DNA from: Kitasatospora aureofaciens
Lineage (GTDB): Bacteria; Actinomycetota; Actinomycetes; Streptomycetales; Streptomycetaceae
Reading direction: 5' to 3'
Assembly: GCF_019192735.1 (NCBI RefSeq)
Contig: NZ_JAHTKP010000011.1
Span: forward strand, 143,789 to 207,788
DNA length: 64,000 nucleotides
Shown: positions 40,892-48,797 of the stretch, piece by piece
Numbering within the stretch: position 1 is the stretch's first letter
Layout: every line of letters starts with the position of its first letter
Position numbers and translations under genes: made by a program
Notes under the pieces: generated by a model
What the model was told of the DNA's origin: nothing
What the model saw: only the letters and a program-made list of their open reading frames with translations
The model's database searches: none

Positions 40892-41638
40892 TCAGGCGCC
40901 CTGGGAGGCGGCCGGCTGCTCGACCGGAGCGTCGGCCTCGGCGGCCGGCGCCTCGGCCGGGGCGTCCTGCGCCTCGATCTCGGCGTCGTCGGTCACCAGG
41001 TCGTCGGTCACCAGGTCGTCGGCCACCGCGTCGTCGTCCGCGGCGGCGTCGGAGCCGGGGGTACGGCCCTGACGCTCGGCCTTGCGGGCGTCCGCGAGGG
41101 CGCGGGCCTCGGCCATCGCCTCGGTCTTCTTCTTGTGCGGGCCAAGAACCATGATCATGTTTCGGCCGTCCTGCTTCGGCGAGGACTCGACGAAACCCAG
41201 GTCCTGGACGTCGTCGGCGAGCCGCTGCAGCAGACGGAAGCCCAGCTCGGGGCGGGACTGCTCACGACCGCGGAACATGATCGTGATCTTGACCTTGTCG
41301 CCCTGCTTGAGGAACCGGACGACGTGACCCTTCTTGGTGTCATAGTCGTGCGGGTCGATCTTCGGCCGGAGCTTCATCTCCTTGATGACCGTGTGCGCCT
41401 GGTTCTTGCGCGCCTCACGGGCCTTCATGGCCGACTCGTACTTGAACTTGCCGTAGTCCATGAGCTTGCACACCGGCGGCCGGGCGGTCGCCGCGACCTC
41501 GACCAGGTCGAGGTCGTACTCCTGTGCGAGCTCCAGCGCCTTGGCAAGCGGCACGATGCCGACCTGCTCGCCGCTGGGACCGACGAGTCGCACCTCCGGG
41601 ACGCGAATCCGGTCGTTGATGCGGGGCTCGGTGCTGAT
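40892..41638 (-). CDS. infC: Translation initiation factor IF-3, with ATC start codon
   Basis: IF-3 keeps ribosomal subunits apart and checks the start codon. The protein reads [20 protein letters not shown], then [13 protein letters not shown], and the C-domain [21 protein letters not shown] (split at HDYDTKKG). A GTG at 41593 would drop the conserved [15 protein letters not shown] segment. The frame upstream of that to the next stop has no ATG, GTG or TTG, whereas ATC at 41638 has GGAGG 5 nt before it and gives the full conserved N-terminus (248 residues). IF-3 mRNAs in other bacteria use AUU or AUC for self-control. The C-terminal 55 residues are acidic and low-complexity, as in Streptomyces. 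Confidence 0.93.
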   Translation of the reverse strand: MSTEPRINDRIRVPEVRLVGPSGEQVGIVPLAKALELAQEYDLDLVEVAATARPPVCKLMDYGKFKYESAMKAREARKNQAHTVIKEMKLRPKIDPHDYDTKKGHVVRFLKQGDKVKITIMFRGREQSRPELGFRLLQRLADDVQDLGFVESSPKQDGRNMIMVLGPHKKKTEAMAEARALADARKAERQGRTPGSDAAADDDAVADDLVTDDLVTDDAEIEAQDAPAEAPAAEADAPVEQPAASQGA

Positions 41639-42113
41639 GGGGCCTCCTCGGTTGCACCTTCTGCGATGCGGCCGTCGGACGGCGGTCGCACGTAGTGGAC
41701 TCGACCACTGGGCGGGGCTTCATTCGTGCTGCGCTGCCCGGCACCTGCCGGCACCGCGTGCACCGCGACACGAAAAAAGCCCCGCTCGGTACAAGCGGGG
41801 CTCCACACAACCGGGGGCGGCGCCCGGTGAGGGGCGCTGCGGCGACTCGGCGCCGTGGCGCCCGTCGCGGACCGGACCCGTCGACCGCGAGGCCGATCAG
41901 GTGGGAGACTTTCATGGTTGCCCTCTCGGGCCTCCTGGGTGGAGCCTCCACTTGCTGGCCAGGCGCCCATGCGGGATCCCGGCCGGTCAGTCTCGAAGCA
42001 TACAGCGCCGCGGGGTCGAACGCTATTCCGCCCCGGCGCACTGCCTGTTTGTGCGCTACGAGGCCCTTGTACGCTCCACGTGTACCTGCACGGCACGACG
42101 GAACGAGCCCCCC
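41639..42113. promoter_or_regulatory. infC leader region
   Basis: This 475-bp region between infC (minus) and the DUF1844 gene (plus) should hold both promoters. The infC leader contains the terminator at 41778-41802. A short reading frame on the minus strand starts MKVSHLIGLAVDG near 41914 with AGGG 6 nt upstream and reads through the terminator region; it could be a leader ORF. The promoter is not assigned with confidence. Confidence 0.5.
41778..41802 (-). terminator. Rho-independent terminator inside the infC leader (attenuator)
   Basis: AGCCCCGCT (minus strand, 41802-41794) and AGCGGGGCT (41786-41778) form a stem with a 7-nt loop, followed by TTTTTTCG. It lies 140 nt upstream of the infC start and has no upstream gene on this strand within 700 bp, so premature termination of the infC transcript is the best reading. 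Confidence 0.8.
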
Positions 42114-42491
42114 TTGAGCAGCGAGCCCACCCAGACCCCCGGCGCGGACGACGACGCGATCGGCTTCGACGACCTGACCCGGGACATCGCCGAGGTCCCG
42201 GCCGTCGAGGTGATCACCACCGTCGCGGTGCACCTGATGAGCGCCGCCGCGGTCAAGTGCGGCCTGGCCGAGGGCGGCGAGAAGGACAAGGACCTCGACG
42301 AGGCCCGCAAGCTGATCACCGCGCTGGCCGGGCTGGTCACCGCCGGCGCCCCGGAGATCAGCAACTTCCACGCCGCCCCGCTGCGCGACGGCCTGCGCTC
42401 GCTGCAGCTGGCCTTCCGCGAGGCCTCGGTCGTGCCGGACGCGCCGGGCGCGGGCCCGGGCGAGAAGTTCACCGGGCCGGTCTACGCCTGA
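42114..42491 (+). CDS. DUF1844-family protein
   Basis: A 125-residue protein with the DUF1844 core: DDLTRDIAEVPAVEVITTVAVHLMSAAAVKCGL, split here around PAVEVITTVAVHLMSAAAVK, and EARKLITALAGLVTAGAPEISNFHAAPLRDGL. Function unknown; the family is conserved next to infC in many actinobacteria. The only plausible start is TTG at 42114, which lacks a good ribosome binding site, so the true start is uncertain. It diverges from infC. Confidence 0.82.
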   Translation: MSSEPTQTPGADDDAIGFDDLTRDIAEVPAVEVITTVAVHLMSAAAVKCGLAEGGEKDKDLDEARKLITALAGLVTAGAPEISNFHAAPLRDGLRSLQLAFREASVVPDAPGAGPGEKFTGPVYA

Positions 42492-42502
42492 CATTCCGCG
42501 AG

Positions 42503-42532
42503 AGGGCACCTACGAAATTTCGTAGGTGCCCT
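42503..42532. terminator. Perfect 30-bp palindromic bidirectional terminator
   Basis: AGGGCACCTACGAAA and TTTCGTAGGTGCCCT (42503-42532) are exact complements. It lies between the convergent DUF1844 and SseB genes, 12 bp from one stop codon and 6 bp from the other. Confidence 0.85.
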
Positions 42533-42537
42533 TTGCG

Positions 42538-43281
42538 CTACCGCCGGTACAGCGGCTCGCCGGGCAGCTGCGCGGTCGCCGGAAGGACCGCCAGGTCCAG
42601 GCCCCGGTCGAGCCGGACCCGCAGCACCGGGTCCCCCGCCACGGCCTGCCCGACCCGCTGCGCCGCCGCCTGCACGCCCGGCTGGTCCAGCGCCGGGTCG
42701 AACACCACCGCGAGCACCCCGTCCGTGCCCTCGGACGGCTCCAGCAGGCCGGTCACCACCTGCGGCTCGGCCGCCAGCAGCGCCCGGACCGCCTCGCGCA
42801 CCTCGGGGTCGCGCGCCGGCGGCAGGTAGGGCCGGTTCTCGGCCAGGGCGCGCAGCCTGGCGCCGCTCAGCTGGTACGGCACCGGGCCGGCCGGGTCGAT
42901 CAACAGGGTGTCGGCCCGCTCCGAGAAGGCGACCATCGCGGCCTGCGGGGCGGCCACCGGCGCCGGGCGCGCATCGGCCCGCCAGCGGGCGAGCGTCTCC
43001 AGCGAGGTGAAGGCCGGCAGCGCGCGGCGCCCGTCCGGGGCCTCCAGTACCGGGACCGCCATGTCGCTGGTCTTCTCGTGCTTGTGCCCGTGCTCGTCCA
43101 CCTCGACCTCGCCGAGGAGGGCGACGATCGGGACCATCAGCCGGGTCGGGGGGAGCGCCGCGAGCAGCTCGGGTTCGGCCGTGCGGTCCTGCGACCAGCG
43201 GGCGAGCGCCGCGGTCAGCGCCGGGTCGGCGGTGCCGTCGTCGCCGGAGAAGCCGGGGTTCGGGATGTTCTTGCGGTCCAC
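42538..43281 (-). CDS. SseB-family protein
   Basis: A 247-residue protein with two SseB-like regions, including AVPVLEAPDGRRALPAFTSLETLARWR and VALMVAFSE-type strands, and LLIDPAGPVPYQLSGARLRAL. SseB N-terminal domains occur in actinobacterial proteins of unknown role, sometimes linked to stress. The start is taken as GTG 43281 (VDRKNIPNPGF), which is preceded only by a weak GGGTCGG; the long upstream extension to 43590 is antisense to the neighbouring gene and is rejected. Confidence 0.75.
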   Translation of the reverse strand: MDRKNIPNPGFSGDDGTADPALTAALARWSQDRTAEPELLAALPPTRLMVPIVALLGEVEVDEHGHKHEKTSDMAVPVLEAPDGRRALPAFTSLETLARWRADARPAPVAAPQAAMVAFSERADTLLIDPAGPVPYQLSGARLRALAENRPYLPPARDPEVREAVRALLAAEPQVVTGLLEPSEGTDGVLAVVFDPALDQPGVQAAAQRVGQAVAGDPVLRVRLDRGLDLAVLPATAQLPGEPLYRR

Positions 43282-43372
43282 CCGGCCGACCCTATGCCAC
43301 CGCGCGCCGGGAGCCTCACAAATGTGCACGCGGGGCCTACCCCTGGGTAGCCGGGTGTGGCAGCCTGCGCGC

Positions 43373-44593
43373 ATGGTGATGCTCGAACCCGCCCTCGCCG
43401 CCACCCCGGTCACCGACCGCGCCCGGTACGACCGGGCCACCGCGCACCTGGACGGGCCGGTGGCCGTCGTCGACCTCGCCGCCTTCGACGCCAACGCCGC
43501 CGGCCTGGTCCGCCGGGCGGGCGGCAAGCCGGTCCGGGTGGCCAGCAAGTCGGTGCGCTGCCGGGCCCTGCTGGACCGGGCGCTGGCCACGGGCGGCTTC
43601 GCCGGGGTGATGAGCTACACCCTCGACGAGTCGCTCTGGCTGGCCCGCACCGGCGTGCGCGACGTCCTGCTCGCCTACCCGTCCGCCGACCGGGCCGGCT
43701 TCGCCGAGCTGACCGCCGACCCCGAGCTTGCCTGCGAGGTCACCGTCGTCCTCGACGACCCCGCCCAGCTCGACCTGATCGACAAGGCCCGGGGCGGCGA
43801 CGCCGAGGTGCGGGTCTGCCTGGAGCTGGACACCGCGCTGCACCTGCTCGGCGGACGCGTCCGGGTGGGCGCCCGCCGCTCCCCGCTGCGCACGCCCGAG
43901 GATCTCGGCGCCTTCGCCGAACTCGTCCAGCACCGCCGGGGCTTCCGGGTGGTCGGCCTGATGGCGTACGAGGGGCACGTCGCCGGGGTGGGCGACCGGG
44001 TGCCCGGGCGGCCGGTGCGCTCCCAGCTGATCCGGCTGATGCAGGCCAAGTCCCGCACCGAGCTGGCCGAGCGGCGCGCGGCCGTGGTCCGGCGGCTGCG
44101 GCAGGTGGCCGAGCTGGAGTTCGTCAACGGCGGCGGCACCGGCAGCGTGGAGACCACCGCCGCGGAGCGGGCGGTCACCGAGGTGGCGGCCGGCTCCGGG
44201 CTGTACCAGCCGCAGCTGTTCGACAACTACCGCGCGTTCCGGGGCCGTCCGGCCGCGCTGTTCGGCCAGCCGGTGGTGCGCCGCCCCGGCGTCGGCGTGG
44301 TGACGGTGCTCGGCGGCGGCTACCCCGCGTCGGGCGCGGCCGGCCCGGACCGCTCGCCCGTGCCGTACCTGCCGGAAGGGCTGCGCTACGACCCGATGGA
44401 GGGCGCCGGCGAGGTGCAGACCCCGCTGCTCGGCGCCGCCGCGGACGACCTGCTGATCGGCGACCGGGTCTGGTTCCGGCACGCCAAGGCGGGCGAACTG
44501 TGCGAGCGCTTCGCCGAGTTGCACCTGATCGAGGGCGACCGGATCGTCCGGACCGTCCCGACCTACCGGGGCGAGGGCAGGACGTTTCTCTGA
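43373..44593 (+). CDS. Amino acid deaminase/aldolase-like PLP protein (alanine racemase N-terminal fold)
   Basis: A 406-residue protein of the D-threonine aldolase/D-serine dehydratase-like fold. The barrel strands are visible: VAVVDLAAFDANAAGLVRRAG, with the PLP lysine expected in PVRVASKSVRCRALLDRAL, and VCLELDTALHL. FVNGGGTGSVETTA is the Gly-rich phosphate-binding loop. In Streptomyces such proteins are annotated as amino acid deaminase/aldolase; the real substrate is unknown. It starts ATG 43373 (alternatives at 43379). Upstream is the divergent SseB gene. Confidence 0.8.
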   Translation: MVMLEPALAATPVTDRARYDRATAHLDGPVAVVDLAAFDANAAGLVRRAGGKPVRVASKSVRCRALLDRALATGGFAGVMSYTLDESLWLARTGVRDVLLAYPSADRAGFAELTADPELACEVTVVLDDPAQLDLIDKARGGDAEVRVCLELDTALHLLGGRVRVGARRSPLRTPEDLGAFAELVQHRRGFRVVGLMAYEGHVAGVGDRVPGRPVRSQLIRLMQAKSRTELAERRAAVVRRLRQVAELEFVNGGGTGSVETTAAERAVTEVAAGSGLYQPQLFDNYRAFRGRPAALFGQPVVRRPGVGVVTVLGGGYPASGAAGPDRSPVPYLPEGLRYDPMEGAGEVQTPLLGAAADDLLIGDRVWFRHAKAGELCERFAELHLIEGDRIVRTVPTYRGEGRTFL

Positions 44594-44652
44594 CCGACCG
44601 GGCCCTGGTGTTCTACGGTGGTTCGGACACTGCGGAGCGACAAAGGAGCGGT

Positions 44653-45057
44653 ATGGAAGCCGAGATCGTGCAGCTGGCAGCGTCGGGGGCGTCCGCGCTG
44701 CTCGGACTGATGGTCAACGAGGCCTGGTCGCAGGTCAAGCCGCGTTTCGCCAGGCTGTTCGGCCAGGGGCGGGAGGAGGACGTGGCGGAGGAACTGGAGG
44801 AGACCCGGACCGAGCTCGTCGAGGCTCGGGAAGACGGCGAGTCCGCCACCCGGGGCGCGCAGGCCGAATGGGAGCGCAGGCTGCGCCGGGCACTTCGCGA
44901 CCCGGAGGCCGTCACCCAACTGCGGGCGATCCTGAAGGAGTTCACCCCCGAGACACCCGAGCAGGCACCCGGCTCGGTGCACAACGAGATCAGCGGGAAC
45001 GCGACGGTGCACGGCAAGGTCGTCCAGGCCCACACGATCCACGACCTGAGCCTCTGA
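44653..45057 (+). CDS. Small protein with hydrophobic N-terminus and RHIM/BASS-like C-terminal motif
   Basis: A 134-residue protein without enzymatic motif. The N-terminal 35 residues (IVQLAASGASALLGLMVNEAW) are hydrophobic. A charged helical or coiled-coil stretch (residues about 40-90, EEDVAEELEETRTELVEARE) follows. The C-terminus reads GSVHNEISGNATVHGKVVQ followed by AHTIHDLSL. Its N-x-x-SGN-x-x-x-G-x-VVQ pattern resembles bacterial amyloid signalling motifs (BASS/RHIM-like) that link sensors to cell-death or immunity effectors in Streptomyces. The start has AAAGGAG 5 nt upstream. No NLR-type partner lies nearby; function is inference. Confidence 0.6.
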   Translation: MEAEIVQLAASGASALLGLMVNEAWSQVKPRFARLFGQGREEDVAEELEETRTELVEAREDGESATRGAQAEWERRLRRALRDPEAVTQLRAILKEFTPETPEQAPGSVHNEISGNATVHGKVVQAHTIHDLSL

Positions 45058-45089
45058 TCCGACCCGCGACCTTTCCTGAGCCTTGAGCG

Positions 45090-45130
45090 GGCCCGATGGA
45101 ACGCCTGACCCGGGCGTCCCGTCGGGCCTT
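45090..45130 (+). terminator. Terminator after the BASS-like gene
   Basis: GGCCCGATGGAACGCC (45090-45105) pairs imperfectly with GGGCGTCCCGTCGGGCC (45112-45128), followed by TTTG. Confidence 0.65.
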
Positions 45131-45187
45131 TGCGCTGTTCCTGGCCATACAGTCCGTCAATAACCGCAGCACACCTGGCTATTGCCA

Positions 45188-45203
45188 GCTGGTCCAGACC
45201 AAT
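45188..45203. promoter_or_regulatory. DasR-responsive element upstream of the LPMO gene
   Basis: GCTGGTCCAGACCAAT matches the 16-bp dre consensus (ACTGGTCTAGACCACT-like) with its TGGTC-x-AGACCA core. It lies 108 bp upstream of the LPMO start. DasR is the GntR-type regulator of chitin and N-acetylglucosamine use, so chitin-linked control is expected. Confidence 0.82.
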
Positions 45204-45311
45204 CATACGCTCAGCGCAGGGGTCCGCGATCCGGGCCGGCGGCCCCCGAACGGGCAGGCGTGTCCGCTCCCCCACACTCGCCCGGAACGACGGCCAAGGA
45301 GTCCCCACCCC

Positions 45312-46235
45312 ATGTCCATCAAGCGAAGTGCCGTGTCCGTCGGCATAGTTGGCGCCGCCGTCCTCGCGGCGGCCGCGACCACCGCGGGCACCGCCAGTGC
45401 CCACGGCACGATGACCAGCCCCGTCAGCCGGGTCGCGGCCTGCTACGCCGAGGGCCCGGAGCACCCGGTCTCCCAGGTCTGCAAGGACCTCGTGGCGGCG
45501 AGCGGCACCCAGCCGCTCTACGACTGGAACGAGGTCAACATCGCCAACGCCGCCGGCAACCACCAGGCGCTGATCCCGGACGGCAGGCTCTGCTCCGCCA
45601 ACCGGGACAAGTACCAGGCCCTGGACTGGCCGCGCACCGACTGGCCGGCCACCGCCGTCAGCGCGGGCGCCTTCACCTTCCAGTTCCGCACCACCGCGCC
45701 GCACGTCGGCACCCAGACCGTCTACATCACCAAGCAGAGCTACGACCCCACGCAGCCGCTGAAGTGGTCCGACCTCGACCCGACCCCGGTCGCCCAGGTG
45801 CAGGTCGACCGCACCGCCACCAACGGGTACTACACCTACCCGGGCACCCTGCCGCAGCGCACCGGCCGCCAGCTGCTCTACATGATCTGGCAGCGCAGCG
45901 ACAGCCCGGAGGCGTTCTACAGCTGCTCCGACGTCGACTTCGGGCGGCCCTCCGCCACCGGCGGCCAGGCGGTCTCCGCGCTCGCCGCGCAGGCACCGGC
46001 CGCGCCCAGCGACGCGCAGATCGCGGCGGACGCCCCGAAGTCCACGGTCGCCCATCACGGACACGGCGGCGACCCCAACTCCCCGGCCGGCGCCGTGGTC
46101 CCGACCGCCTCGGCGGCCGTCGGCACCTCGGCCACCGGTCCGCTGCTGCTCGCCGGCGCCGCCGCGATCGGCGTCGGCTGGGCCGGCATGGTGCTCCGGC
46201 GCCGTCGCGTCGAGGCTGTTCGACGCGATTCCTGA
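45312..46235 (+). CDS. AA10 lytic polysaccharide monooxygenase with C-terminal membrane anchor
   Basis: A 307-residue copper oxidase for chitin or cellulose. After the signal peptide (ending TASA) the mature chain begins HGTMTSPVSRVAACY, giving His1 of the copper histidine brace. The second His is in TTAPHVGTQTVYIT, and the axial Phe lies in SCSDVDF. Residues 28-220 form the AA10 domain; an Ala/Pro/Ser linker follows, then a hydrophobic segment (LLLAGAAAIGVGWAGMVL) and a basic tail RRRRVEAVRR, so the enzyme is anchored at the membrane. No LPXTG is present. The dre site predicts DasR control. Confidence 0.93.
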   Translation: MSIKRSAVSVGIVGAAVLAAAATTAGTASAHGTMTSPVSRVAACYAEGPEHPVSQVCKDLVAASGTQPLYDWNEVNIANAAGNHQALIPDGRLCSANRDKYQALDWPRTDWPATAVSAGAFTFQFRTTAPHVGTQTVYITKQSYDPTQPLKWSDLDPTPVAQVQVDRTATNGYYTYPGTLPQRTGRQLLYMIWQRSDSPEAFYSCSDVDFGRPSATGGQAVSALAAQAPAAPSDAQIAADAPKSTVAHHGHGGDPNSPAGAVVPTASAAVGTSATGPLLLAGAAAIGVGWAGMVLRRRRVEAVRRDS

Positions 46236-46313
46236 GGGCCGGATGCGGGGCCGGGCCGGTATACCCCCGTCCGGTCCGGTCCCGGCACTTCCCCGCGTGC
46301 TCAACGTGACCGA

Positions 46314-46356
46314 ACGGCGGCGGCCCACCCGGGAGTTCCGGGTGGGCCGCCGCCGT
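46314..46356. terminator. Strong bidirectional hairpin
   Basis: ACGGCGGCGGCCCACCCGG (46314-46332) is the exact complement of CCGGGTGGGCCGCCGCCGT (46338-46356). It lies between the convergent LPMO and DUF2510 genes. Confidence 0.88.
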
Positions 46357-46378
46357 GTCGTGAGGAGCGGGCCGCCGC

Positions 46379-47569
46379 TCAGGTGCTCGTGGTGGTGCCG
46401 CCCGAACCGCTGCTGCCCGAACCACTGCCGCCCGAACCGCCGCCGGGCGCGCCACCGCCGGGGAACGGGAGCGGGGGCAGCTTGCCCTTGTAGTCGCCGA
46501 TGCCCTTGACGATGGTGTCCATCAGGCCGAGGTCCGGCGCCTTGTCGGCGATGTCGAAGCCGAAGTGCACCGAGACCAGCGCCTTGCCGTCGGCGGACGG
46601 GAAGACCACGGTCTGCACGTAGCCGTTGTTGCCCTTCGACGCGTCCACCTTCCAGCGGACCAGGTAGCCGTCCTTGCCGGCCACCGTGACCGCCTCGGAC
46701 TTCAGCTCCTGGTGCCCGGTGATGTCGCCGTACGACTCCTTGGCCGCCTGGGCGATGTCGGCCTTGGCCGCCGCCCGGACGTCGGTGCCGCCGCCGTCGA
46801 TCCGGCCGGTGATCACGCCGCCGAGCGTGCAGGTGCTGCTGCCGTCCGCGCAGGTGTACTGGCCGACGGTGAGGGACGCGTAGCCGTCGTTGGTGTAGCC
46901 GGAGTCCCAGCCGGCCGGGACGGGGAGGGTGATCCGGTTCACGAGGTCGATCGCGCCGTCGGCGCCGGTGTTGCCCTTGCCCTTCCCCTTGCCGTTCCCG
47001 CTGCCACCGTTGCTGCCGCTACCGCCGCTGCTGCCGTCCCCACTGCCGCCGCTACCGCCGTTGCCGCCATTTCCGCCGCCGAGGCCGGGGAAGCCGTTCC
47101 ACGGGCCGTTCTCGCCCCACGGCGCGGCCTGCTGCTTGGCCACCCGCTGCGGGCGGTCGTTGTGGCCGTCCATCGCCAGGTAGGTGATCCCAGAACCGGC
47201 GCCCAGGCCGAGCACCGCCGCCAGGGCGGTCGCGATCACCAGCTTGGACGGCTTGCGCCGGGCCTTGGCCGGCGGCGGCACGGCGGCGCCGTACGCGGTG
47301 CCGAAGGGCGGCGGCTCCGGGTAGCGGACCGTCCCGCTCTCCAGCACCTCGCCCTCCAGCACCTTCGGGCCGCCGGCCGCCGGCTCGGGCTCGCCGGCCG
47401 CCCCCGGCCCCGGAGCGTCGGCCGCCGGGGGCTCCGGCGTCGGCGCGTCCGAGGGTGCGGGCCGGGTGCTGGCCGTCCAGCCCTTGCCGTCCCACCAGCG
47501 CTGCGGTCTCGGGTCGCTGCTGGTGTCCTTCGGGTCCGGGTACCACCCGGCGGGAATCTGCTCGCTCAC
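46379..47569 (-). CDS. DUF2510 single-pass membrane protein
   Basis: A 396-residue protein. The N-terminal DUF2510 motif (PAGWYPDPKDTSSDPRPQRWWDGKGW) is split here as GWYPDP and QRWWDGKGW. A Pro/Ala/Glu-rich cytosolic linker leads to one transmembrane helix (LVIATALAAVLGLGAGSGITYLA, about residues 110-132). The external part begins with a Gly/Ser/Asn repeat (about 160-205) and contains a domain of about 150 residues (GWDSGYTNDGYASLTVGQYTC, with Cys pair), then a Gly/Ser/Thr tail. Function unknown; probably a surface-exposed binding or envelope protein. Confidence 0.78.
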   Translation of the reverse strand: MSEQIPAGWYPDPKDTSSDPRPQRWWDGKGWTASTRPAPSDAPTPEPPAADAPGPGAAGEPEPAAGGPKVLEGEVLESGTVRYPEPPPFGTAYGAAVPPPAKARRKPSKLVIATALAAVLGLGAGSGITYLAMDGHNDRPQRVAKQQAAPWGENGPWNGFPGLGGGNGGNGGSGGSGDGSSGGSGSNGGSGNGKGKGKGNTGADGAIDLVNRITLPVPAGWDSGYTNDGYASLTVGQYTCADGSSTCTLGGVITGRIDGGGTDVRAAAKADIAQAAKESYGDITGHQELKSEAVTVAGKDGYLVRWKVDASKGNNGYVQTVVFPSADGKALVSVHFGFDIADKAPDLGLMDTIVKGIGDYKGKLPPLPFPGGGAPGGGSGGSGSGSSGSGGTTTST

Positions 47570-47697
47570 ACCAGAGAATCTAAGGGCAGCCGGATAAACG
47601 GGATATCAGCGCGACCCCGAATTCCCGTGCTTTCGCATGAGATTACGGTAAGAAGCACCCGGCGGTTCCGAAGAGCGGAGTGACCGGACCCGGGTGG

Positions 47698-48522
47698 CTA
47701 GAGCGGCGTGACGTACGCCCCGGCGATGCCGCCGTCCACCAGGAACTCGCTCGCCGTGATGAATGAGGAGTCGTCGCTCGCCAGGAAGGCCACCGCGGCG
47801 GCGATCTCCTCCGGCCGCGCGAACCGCCCCAGCGGGATGTGCACCAGCCGGCGGGCGGCCCGCTCCGGGTCCTTGGCGAACAGCTCGCGCAGCAGTGGGG
47901 TGTCCACCGGCCCCGGCGACAGCGCGTTCACCCGGATTCCCTCCCGGGCGAACTGCACGCCCAGCTCGCGGGACATCGCCAGCACCCCGCCCTTCGAGGC
48001 GGTGTACGAGATCTGCGAGGTCGCCGCGCCCATCCGGGCCACGAAGCTCGCCGTGTTGATGATCGACCCGCGCCCGTGCCGCCGCATGTACGGCAGCGCC
48101 GCCTTGCAGCACAGGTAGACCGAGGTCAGGTTGACCTCCTGGACCTTGCGCCACGCCTCCAGGCCGGTGGTCAGGATCGAGTCGTCCTCGGGCGGCGAGA
48201 TGCCCGCGTTGTTGAAGGCCACGTCCACGCTGCCGTACGTCTCGTAGGCCTCGTCGAACAGCGCCTCCACCATGTACGGGTCGGTGACGTCGGTGTGTAC
48301 GAACAGGCCGCCGGCCTCCTTCGCTGCCGCCCGGCCGGTCTGCTCGTCGACGTCCGCGCACACCACCTTCGCGCCCTCGGCGGCCAGCCTGCGGGCCGCG
48401 GCCAGGCCGATGCCGCTGCCCGCGCCGGTGATCACGGCGGTGCGGCCGACCAGCCTGCGGCAGACCGCCGCGTCCTTCTCGGCGCCCTTCGCCGTGTCCT
48501 TCTCGGCGGCCTTCTCGGTCAT
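47698..48522 (-). CDS. SDR-family oxidoreductase (3-oxoacyl-ACP reductase-like) of the glnA4 locus
   Basis: A 274-residue SDR with an N-terminal Lys/Glu/Ala extension of about 20 residues. The cofactor motif is AVITGAGSGIGLAAARRL; NNAG is in VAFNNAGISPP, and the catalytic Tyr and Lys are in ISYTASKGGVLAMSREL. The C-terminal SSFITASEFLVDGG is typical of FabG-like enzymes. It follows the collapsed aldehyde dehydrogenase and GlnA4-type synthetase on the same strand. From S. coelicolor synteny it should act in glutamyl-amine (ethanolamine or polyamine) catabolism. Start ATG 48522 follows GGAG. Confidence 0.82.
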   Translation of the reverse strand: MTEKAAEKDTAKGAEKDAAVCRRLVGRTAVITGAGSGIGLAAARRLAAEGAKVVCADVDEQTGRAAAKEAGGLFVHTDVTDPYMVEALFDEAYETYGSVDVAFNNAGISPPEDDSILTTGLEAWRKVQEVNLTSVYLCCKAALPYMRRHGRGSIINTASFVARMGAATSQISYTASKGGVLAMSRELGVQFAREGIRVNALSPGPVDTPLLRELFAKDPERAARRLVHIPLGRFARPEEIAAAVAFLASDDSSFITASEFLVDGGIAGAYVTPL

Positions 48523-48528
48523 CGGCTG

Positions 48529-48793
48529 CTACTCCTCGCTGTGGATGAAGACGTTCTTGGTCTCGGTGAAGTGGCGCAGCGCGTCCGGCCCCAGCTCGCG
48601 GCCCACCCCGGAGTCGCCGAAGCCCCCGAACGGCGTCCAATAGCGCACCGAGGCATGCGAGTTGACCGACAGGTTGCCCGCCTGGGCGCCCCGGGCCAGG
48701 CGCAGCGCCCGGCCGAGGTCCCGGGTCCAGATGGAGCCGGAGAGGCCGTAGCGGGTGGCGCGAAGCCCCAGGCGGGACGGCGGGCTCGGTCAT
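48529..48793 (-). pseudogene. Collapsed aldehyde dehydrogenase gene
   Basis: On the minus strand the segment begins with ATG 48793, 4 bp after the glnA4 stop, encoding MTEPAVPPG. Within about ten codons the reading passes, out of frame, into a genuine aldehyde dehydrogenase C-terminus: ATRYGLSGSIWTRDLGRALR, then GNLSVNSHASVRYWTPFGGF and DALRHFTETKNVFIHSEE before the TAG at 48529. The 265-bp length is not a multiple of three, and about 400 residues, including the active-site Cys and Glu, are missing. In related genomes I recall a full-length gene here. An internal deletion with frameshift is the best explanation. Confidence 0.85.
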
Positions 48794-48797
48794 GGCC

